A DNA stretch of 10,946 nt, taken from assembly GCA_041748615.1 (NCBI GenBank), contig JBGTCY010000281.1, forward strand, positions 1-10,946, written 5' to 3'. The DNA is from JBGTCY01 sp041748615. Its GTDB lineage: Bacteria > Bacteroidota > Bacteroidia > Chitinophagales > CAIOSU01. A program made the translations under genes and the position numbers. Shown here piece after piece: positions 6,781 through 10,946 of this stretch. Within the stretch, counting starts at the first letter, position 1. Each line of letters begins with the position of its first letter. The notes beneath the pieces are model-generated. The model had not been told where the DNA came from, did not search any database, and saw nothing but the letters and a program-made list of their open reading frames with translations.

Positions 6781-6889
6781 CTTAGTGAAGTTATCAAAAT
6801 AACATCCGCAATTTGAAGCCTGAATTAGCAGATGTTAGAATTTAGATTTTAGATGCAATTGAGGATGTTATTTTGGAAACGTGCCTAAA
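6781..6889. repeat. Inverted-repeat element, copy 2 (about 30-base arms)
   Basis: The left arm (6781-6810) and the reverse complement of the right arm (6860-6889) agree at 23 of 30 positions by hand, including a perfect 13-base core CAAAATAACATCC. The loop is 49 bases. It shares the CAAAATAA core, the CTTAG-like outer end and the overall size with the element at 780-882. It lies between the small Tudor-like gene and the esterase, just before the esterase start. The left arm also holds a small hairpin, GTTAT-TTTG-ATAAC on the minus strand (6790-6803). Confidence 0.7.
6828..6855. repeat. Degenerate heptamer run (TTAGATG type)
   Basis: Four 7-base units follow each other: GCAGATG, TTAGAAT, TTAGATT, TTAGATG. 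The run lies in the loop of the inverted-repeat element at 6781-6889. Confidence 0.55.
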
Positions 6890-6950
6890 GTTACATTCAA
6901 AAAGCTCAATACTGATAGTGTGAGGAAAAAATCGGGAGGCATGGTACTAA

Positions 6951-7487
6951 TCACTTCGTGGTCTCGCCTTTAAACTGGTCTTCTTTTCTTTTAAAGAGAA
7001 TATTGAAAGTGGTGAGGCTGCCGTAGATACGAGTGATATATTGCTGCATGTTCACTTTGTCTTCATCGGTCAATTTATCGTGCGCGTTGATTTGCTGTTC
7101 CAGCACGCGCAGGCGGTCGCGCACCATCACGATTTTGTGAAAGAAAACATCAATTGGTATTTCTTTCGATTGCAATCCGGCTTCTTCCGGCTGCAAAATC
7201 ATTTTTCCGCCAATCCATCTTTCGCCCAGCGGAATGATTTCATCAAAATCCACAAAGCGCTTCAGCACTGTTTCCAGCGCGGCTTCCACATCCGCAATGC
7301 TCAGCGCGGTTTCAGGCGCGGCTGCCGCCTCCAACACTTCCAGCCCCTGATAGTTGCGGGAAATTTCCTTGTCGCCATGATTGCGAAAAAAAATAAAATA
7401 CGATTCCAAGTCCATTCCCGAAATAATTCCTTCCCCAAAACTTTCGTGCCTGATACGGGAGCCGATTCCTAAAGCGTTATTTGACAT
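6951..7487 (-). CDS. Conserved-type hypothetical protein with Tudor/SH3-like N-terminus
   Basis: The product is 178 residues, soluble, with no signal peptide. Residues 8-53 (IGSRIRHESFGEGIISG, then aromatic strands and GLEVL) follow the pattern of the small beta-barrel found at the C-terminus of UvrD/PcrA helicases and in RNA-polymerase-binding proteins. A variable Ala-rich linker (53-60) leads to an alpha-helical part (about 62-170) with conserved-looking segments GERWIGGKM (88-96) and VFFHKIVMVRDRLRVLEQQI (114-133), the latter likely coiled coil. I know similar unnamed proteins in Bacteroidota but no proven function. A role in contacting RNA polymerase or nucleic acid is only suggested by the N-terminus. 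It lies 147 bases downstream of lysA, across a structured gap, so separate regulation is likely. Confidence 0.8.
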   Translation of the reverse strand: MSNNALGIGSRIRHESFGEGIISGMDLESYFIFFRNHGDKEISRNYQGLEVLEAAAAPETALSIADVEAALETVLKRFVDFDEIIPLGERWIGGKMILQPEEAGLQSKEIPIDVFFHKIVMVRDRLRVLEQQINAHDKLTDEDKVNMQQYITRIYGSLTTFNILFKRKEDQFKGETTK

Positions 7488-7530
7488 AGTATTTATTTTA
7501 AATTAAAAAAGACAGATGAAGATTCATTGT

Positions 7531-7582
7531 ATGCCGAAGGTAGTCAGGTTTTCGACTAATCCAGCTGCAAACCCTTCGGCAT
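7531..7582. repeat. Hairpin I of intergenic composite structure
   Basis: ATGCCGAAGG (7531-7540) and CCTTCGGCAT (7573-7582) are perfect 10-base inverted repeats. Nested inside and directly stacked on the left arm is TAGTC (7541-7545) with GACTA (7554-7558). It lies after lysA and before the next minus-strand gene. Confidence 0.7.
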
Positions 7583-7584
7583 TA

Positions 7585-7629
7585 ACCAAGAGTACGTCTC
7601 GTTCCTTCGGAAACTCGACTACTCTTGGT
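7585..7629. repeat. Hairpin II of intergenic composite structure, next to the lysA stop
   Basis: ACCAAGAGTA (7585-7594) and TACTCTTGGT (7620-7629) are perfect 10-base inverted repeats. The interior continues to pair with small bulges (GTC with GAC, TTCC with GGAA) up to a CCTTCGG tip (7604-7610), giving a hairpin of about 45 bases. The same CCTTCGG occurs in hairpin I. It starts six bases after the lysA stop on the minus strand. There is no T-run directly after it, so it is not a classic terminator, but it could protect the lysA 3' end. Confidence 0.7.
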
Positions 7630-7634
7630 AAATT

Positions 7635-8894
7635 TTATACTTTAACCGCTCTTTTCTTTTCACTCACTGAGGATTCGAATTTTACCTCAACCTCATTGCG
7701 CAGTACATCATCCACTGTTTCACGTTTGCGGATGAGATAATCCTTGCCTTCATGAATCATTACTTCTGCCGGACGCGGGCGGCTGTTGTAATTACTTGCC
7801 ATCGTGATGCCGTAAGCGCCAGCGTTCAGGAAACAAATGATATCGCCTTCGCGCACTTCGTTGATGCGCCTGTCCCATGCGAAAGTGTCTGTCTCGCAGA
7901 TGTAGCCAACCACCGTGTAAATGCGGGGTGTGCCATCGGGATTGCTCACATTCAGAATTTGATGATAACTGTCATAAAACATCGGGCGGATGAGATGGTT
8001 GAAGCCGCTGTTAACGCCTACAAACACCGTAGCGGTTGTTTGTTTAATCACATTCGCTTTCGCTAAAAAATATCCGGCTTCACTCACCAAAAATTTCCCC
8101 GGTTCAAACCACAACTCTAATTCGCGTCCGTATTCTATGCAAAAATCACCGAACCGTTTTGTCAGTTTCTGACCAAACGCCTCCACATCAGTTTGGATGT
8201 CATTCGGCTTATACGCGATTTTAAATCCGCTGCCGAAATCAATGAATTCCAGGTCTTTGAAATGACGCGCGGTTTCCAACAGCAACTCCGCCCCGCGCAT
8301 AAACACATCTACATCGAGAATGTCACTGCCCGTGTGCATGTGCAATCCGTTCACGCGCACTTTCGTCTGTTCAATAATCCTTTCCACATGGCGCAACTGG
8401 TAAATCGAAATGCCGAACTTGCTGTCAATGTGCCCGGTTGAAATCTTCGCATTGCCGCCCGCCATAATATGCGGATTGATGCGAATGCACACCGGCACTT
8501 TGTTGCCGTAAAGATGACCGAACTGGTCAAGAATGCTGATGTTGTCAATATTGACATGCACGCCCAATTCCACCGCCCGTTTGATTTCATCTATGCTCAC
8601 GCAGTTGGGCGTGTAAATAATCTCCTGCGGTTCGAATCCCGCGCGTAAACCGATTTCCACCTCCTCGATTGAAACCGTATCCAACCCCGAACCAAAGCTT
8701 CTGAACATTTTCAGAATATTGGAATTCGTCAGCGCTTTGCATGCGTATTTGATTTTCACATTCGTTCCGGAAAAAGCATTTACCAACCTTTCATATTGCT
8801 CCCGCATTTTCGCGGTATCATATACATACAGGGGAGTATCATATTTCTCCGCCAAAGTCTTGATGGCAACGCCACCGATTGAAGTCAAAGACAT
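7635..8894 (-). CDS. lysA: Diaminopimelate decarboxylase
   Basis: This PLP enzyme decarboxylates meso-diaminopimelate to L-lysine, the last step of the DAP pathway. The 419 residues contain an alanine-racemase-like barrel with the PLP lysine at Lys53 (YACKALTN), HIDSKFGI (155-162), the HTGS motif (187-190), the phosphate-binding GSGF (221-224) and EPGKFLVSEAG (264-274). The C-terminal beta domain carries the substrate-binding ICETDTFAWDR (332-342, with Cys333 and Glu334), NAGAYG (357-362) and NSRPRPAEVMI (370-380). An Ala/Ser/Lys-rich tail of about 15 residues follows the conserved domain. The ATG has no Shine-Dalgarno sequence. No lysine riboswitch is evident in the upstream gap. After the TAA stop the same frame stays open for 36 more codons through the hairpin region. 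Confidence 0.95.
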   Translation of the reverse strand: MSLTSIGGVAIKTLAEKYDTPLYVYDTAKMREQYERLVNAFSGTNVKIKYACKALTNSNILKMFRSFGSGLDTVSIEEVEIGLRAGFEPQEIIYTPNCVSIDEIKRAVELGVHVNIDNISILDQFGHLYGNKVPVCIRINPHIMAGGNAKISTGHIDSKFGISIYQLRHVERIIEQTKVRVNGLHMHTGSDILDVDVFMRGAELLLETARHFKDLEFIDFGSGFKIAYKPNDIQTDVEAFGQKLTKRFGDFCIEYGRELELWFEPGKFLVSEAGYFLAKANVIKQTTATVFVGVNSGFNHLIRPMFYDSYHQILNVSNPDGTPRIYTVVGYICETDTFAWDRRINEVREGDIICFLNAGAYGITMASNYNSRPRPAEVMIHEGKDYLIRKRETVDDVLRNEVEVKFESSVSEKKRAVKV

Positions 8895-8905
8895 GTTTAT
8901 TTATT

Positions 8906-8926
8906 TAAAGTCTAAAGTTTAAGGTT
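8906..8926. repeat. Degenerate heptamer run (TAAAGTT type)
   Basis: Three 7-base units, TAAAGTC, TAAAGTT and TAAGGTT, lie in the lysA upstream region, between its start codon and a candidate -7 element. Confidence 0.5.
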
Positions 8927-8927
8927 G

Positions 8928-8935
8928 CAAAAATA
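8928..8935 (-). promoter_or_regulatory. Candidate -7 element for lysA
   Basis: On the minus strand the sequence TATTTTTG matches the Bacteroidota TAnnTTTG consensus exactly, about 33 bases before the lysA ATG. No TTTG or TTG is found at the -33 distance, so the promoter is only partly supported. Confidence 0.35.
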
Positions 8936-9039
8936 CGAAGTGTTGGGGTTTGAAGATAAATTGATGCCCGGTATTTTATTTTTCAAAATCCGCAGAGGAT
9001 TAGATTGCAGAAAAAATCAGTATAATGAATGAAGACTGT

Positions 9040-9053
9040 ATCAAAATTTTGAT
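9040..9053. repeat. 14-base perfect palindrome downstream of the M42 gene
   Basis: ATCAAAATTTTGAT is perfectly self-complementary and lies eight bases past the M42 peptidase stop on the minus strand. It is AT-only except for the two outer G-C pairs and is too weak for a convincing terminator. It could be a protein-binding site or chance. Confidence 0.35.
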
Positions 9054-9061
9054 GTTCCGGC

Positions 9062-10108
9062 TCACTTAAATCTCCAGTCAAAACCATCCAATTCCTGTAA
9101 GGAATATTTCAGCAAATCAATCGCTCCGCGGATGTCGGATTTGTGGGACATTTCGATGACCTGATGAATATGACGGGTGGGAATGGAAATCGCACCCGCA
9201 ATCGCTCCGCGCGGACTCATGCGCTGCATTCCGGCAGTGTCGGTTCCGCCCCCAATGAGAATTTCAGGCTGCCATTTGATTTTGTGTTTTGCAGCGGTTC
9301 TTTTCATGAATTCCACCATGCGCGCGTCAGCGATGGTTGAACTGTCCATCATTTTGATGGCAACACCTTTTCCCAATTTCGTGACCATTTCTTCCGGCTT
9401 GGCTCCGGGCACATCATAGGCAATGGTCGTATCCAGCCCGAATCCGAAATCCGGCTCGATGTGATGCGCGGCAACCATCGCTCCGCGAATGCCCACTTCT
9501 TCCTGCACCGTGAATACTCCGTAAACATCATGCGCGGGTTTTTTCAATTCGCGCAACGCTTCAATCAAAATGAAAACAGAAACCCGGTTATCCAACGACT
9601 TACAATTCACGCACTCCCCCATTTCAATTAAATGACGCTCGCGCGTGACCGGATTTCCAACCTCCACATATTTCTCCACTTCCTTTTTGGGCAATCCCAA
9701 GTCAATGAAAAAATCGCTGATTTCTGCGTTTTTTTTCCGTTCTTCAGGCGACATCACATGAATCGGTTTGGAACCCATGACGCCAATCAAATCTTTTTTT
9801 CCATGCACAATCACACGTTGCGCGGTGAGCGTTTTCGGGTCAAAACCACCGAGCGTGGTGAACCGGAGAAATCCATTGTCATCAATATGATTGACCATGA
9901 AACCGATTTCATCCATGTGCGCGGCAACCATCGCTTTCATTTTACCTTTCCCCTTGCGCAGCGCAATCACATTGCCCATGTTGTCAATGGAGATTTCATC
10001 CACGAGCGGTTTCACTTCGCGCAACACAATTTTGCGGATGCGCTCTTCATAGCCCGGAGCACCGGCTGTTTCGCTGATTTCGGCAAGGAGTTTTACGTTG
10101 ACTGACAT
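9062..10108 (-). CDS. M42 family metallo-aminopeptidase (glutamyl/TET-type)
   Basis: The 348-residue cytoplasmic enzyme belongs to the M42 family, dinuclear zinc or cobalt aminopeptidases that often form large tetrahedral (dodecameric) particles trimming oligopeptides. The expected metal ligands are His64 (AAHMDEIG), Asp173 (KSLDNR), Glu204 (QEEVG), Asp226 (GLDTT) and His313 (TRHIHQ). Glu203 is the catalytic base and Asp66 the residue next to the first ligand. The PDZ-like dimerisation insert falls at about 75-160, and GGGTDTAGM (287-295) lies near the active site. It has been called endoglucanase in older annotations of related proteins, but the motifs are those of a peptidase. The gap to the pyruvate kinase gene upstream is 76 bases and holds a small hairpin and an A7T7 tract, so it may have its own promoter. 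Confidence 0.94.
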   Translation of the reverse strand: MSVNVKLLAEISETAGAPGYEERIRKIVLREVKPLVDEISIDNMGNVIALRKGKGKMKAMVAAHMDEIGFMVNHIDDNGFLRFTTLGGFDPKTLTAQRVIVHGKKDLIGVMGSKPIHVMSPEERKKNAEISDFFIDLGLPKKEVEKYVEVGNPVTRERHLIEMGECVNCKSLDNRVSVFILIEALRELKKPAHDVYGVFTVQEEVGIRGAMVAAHHIEPDFGFGLDTTIAYDVPGAKPEEMVTKLGKGVAIKMMDSSTIADARMVEFMKRTAAKHKIKWQPEILIGGGTDTAGMQRMSPRGAIAGAISIPTRHIHQVIEMSHKSDIRGAIDLLKYSLQELDGFDWRFK

Positions 10109-10154
10109 GAACTTTTGAGTTTAAATTTAATCTATGAAAAAAATTTTTTTACCC

Positions 10155-10182
10155 ATGGACAATCGTCTATGGACGATGGACA
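10155..10182 (-). repeat. Heptamer run with hairpin after pyruvate kinase
   Basis: Four 7-base units stand in a row: ATGGACA, ATCGTCT, ATGGACG, ATGGACA. Two are identical. Within them ATCGTC (10162-10167) and GACGAT (10172-10177) form a six-base stem with a TATG loop. On the minus strand this comes just after the pyruvate kinase stop and is followed, after a short gap and an A7 tract, by T7 (10137-10143), so it could serve as a weak terminator. Confidence 0.5.
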
Positions 10183-10184
10183 TT

Positions 10185-10946
10185 TTAATCCACTACCGTC
10201 AGTTTCACCATATTTGTTTTTGATTGTTTGTGAATCGGCATACTGCCGGTATTCACCACTACATCCCCTTCTTCCACTAATTTATTTTTTTTCAAAATCT
10301 GAATCACGTCATGAATCGTTTCATCCGTGCTCACGAATTTATTATAATAAAAAGGAATGACCCCCCATGAAATGCTCAGAATATCCAGCAGTTCTTTGTT
10401 GTCGGTAAAAATGAAAATTTTGGCATGAGGGCGATAACTGGAAATCATAAAAGCCGTGTAGCCTGAGCGTGTCATCCCCACAATCGCCTTTGCGCCTACT
10501 TCTTCCGCGATTTTACAGGCATTGTAACATACTGCGTCCGACAAAAAAGTACGTGAAGTTTTTTGCGGCACCAAGTTTTTGTTATACACCACTTCTTTTG
10601 TTTCCACATATTTCATGATGCGTTCCAGCGTTTCCACCACTTTCACGGGATGGTCGCCTACGGATGTTTCATTGCTCAGCATCAAGGCATCCGCGCCATC
10701 TATCATGTCATTGGCAACATCATTGATTTCTGCGCGGGTCGGTCGCGAATTATTCACCATGCTGTCCAAAATCTGTGTGGCAATCACTACCGGTTTTGAT
10801 GCAATGATACACCTGCGCACGATGGATTTTTGGATGAAAGGCATCTTTTCAAGCGGCACTTCAACACCCAAATCGCCCCGCGCAATCATGATGGCATCCG
10901 ATTCTTTGATAATGGCATCAATACAATTCATGGCTTCCGGTTTTTC
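10185..10946 (-). CDS. pyk: Pyruvate kinase, C-terminal part (5' end outside window)
   Basis: The enzyme converts phosphoenolpyruvate and ADP to pyruvate and ATP at the end of glycolysis. The frame is open to the window edge, and the visible part begins inside the conserved KIENxxA-type segment (here EKPEAMNCIDAI), so the Met in that segment is internal. Next come MIARGDLGVEVP, with the metal and phosphate region, KPVVIATQILDSM and RPTRAEINDVAND, which are barrel motifs of the family, and DGADALMLSNETSVG. The C-terminal domain runs from about residue 115 of the visible part (SDAVCYNACKIAEEVGAKAIV) to the end and is the usual regulatory domain. No PEP-utiliser fusion follows; the protein ends at LTVVD. 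The M42 gene follows in the same direction. Confidence 0.95.
   Translation of the reverse strand, partial: EKPEAMNCIDAIIKESDAIMIARGDLGVEVPLEKMPFIQKSIVRRCIIASKPVVIATQILDSMVNNSRPTRAEINDVANDMIDGADALMLSNETSVGDHPVKVVETLERIMKYVETKEVVYNKNLVPQKTSRTFLSDAVCYNACKIAEEVGAKAIVGMTRSGYTAFMISSYRPHAKIFIFTDNKELLDILSISWGVIPFYYNKFVSTDETIHDVIQILKKNKLVEEGDVVVNTGSMPIHKQSKTNMVKLTVVD

Noticed and set aside
7041..7472. Plus-strand open frame of 143 codons
   Set aside because: It overlaps almost all of the small Tudor-like gene in antisense and has a composition typical of a shadow frame. The minus-strand reading fits a domain pattern, although that gene is itself uncharacterised.
8895..9061. Lysine riboswitch upstream of lysA
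   Set aside because: The gap is too short and lacks the multi-helix conserved core expected of the L box; only a heptamer run, a -7 match and a small palindrome are seen.
9632..10105. Plus-strand open frame of 157 codons
   Set aside because: It is the antisense shadow of the M42 peptidase, whose metal ligands are all present on the other strand.
10137..10150. A7T7 tract as a stand-alone intrinsic terminator
   Set aside because: It has no loop and no GC stem of its own; at most it contributes with the nearby hairpin or acts as bent DNA.
1..10946. CRISPR, prophage, transposon or defence island
   Set aside because: No regularly spaced identical repeats, integrase, transposase, restriction or toxin genes were found; gene content is mostly housekeeping.

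Overview
The window comes from a member of the Bacteroidota, most likely an uncultured or environmental lineage. Four things point there: a secreted esterase with a C-terminal type IX secretion (Por) sorting domain, a lipoprotein whose start looks like a Bacteroidota export signal, genes without Shine-Dalgarno sequences, and a clear Bacteroidota promoter (CTTG, 19-base spacer, TAAATTTG) upstream of a tRNA gene. Most genes are housekeeping or general metabolism. I see no phage, transposase, CRISPR array, toxin-antitoxin pair or defence island.

Layout. Positions 1-764 (+) hold the C-terminal part of a HAMP-type sensor histidine kinase that has lost its phosphoacceptor His and the usual glycine pattern of the ATP lid. 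A surface lipoprotein (878-1939, -) faces it tail to tail. murF (2101-3390, +) ends three bases before the CCA end of a convergent tRNA-Arg(CCU) (3394-3468, -). A short-chain dehydrogenase (3580-4431, +) and an alpha/beta hydrolase (4509-5462, +) follow as a possible two-gene unit. From there to the end everything is on the minus strand. Reading in the direction of transcription, these are pyruvate kinase (cut by the window edge), an M42 aminopeptidase, diaminopimelate decarboxylase (lysA), a small protein with a Tudor/SH3-like N-terminus, and the type IX-secreted esterase.

How the genes relate. MurF and LysA both sit downstream of meso-diaminopimelate: MurF completes the UDP-MurNAc-pentapeptide, and LysA turns meso-DAP into lysine. 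The two are unlinked here and the connection is only metabolic. The pyk, M42 and lysA genes have independent roles, and the gaps between them (76-167 bases) each carry small repeats or a possible promoter, so a single long operon is not proven.

The unusual content is between the genes. There are two copies of a roughly 105-bp inverted-repeat element with about 30-base arms (780-882 and 6781-6889). Four gaps carry runs of degenerate 7-base units, each with a different unit sequence. A composite double hairpin lies between lysA and the next gene (7531-7629), and a palindrome lies just before murF. These are the strongest candidates for something undescribed.
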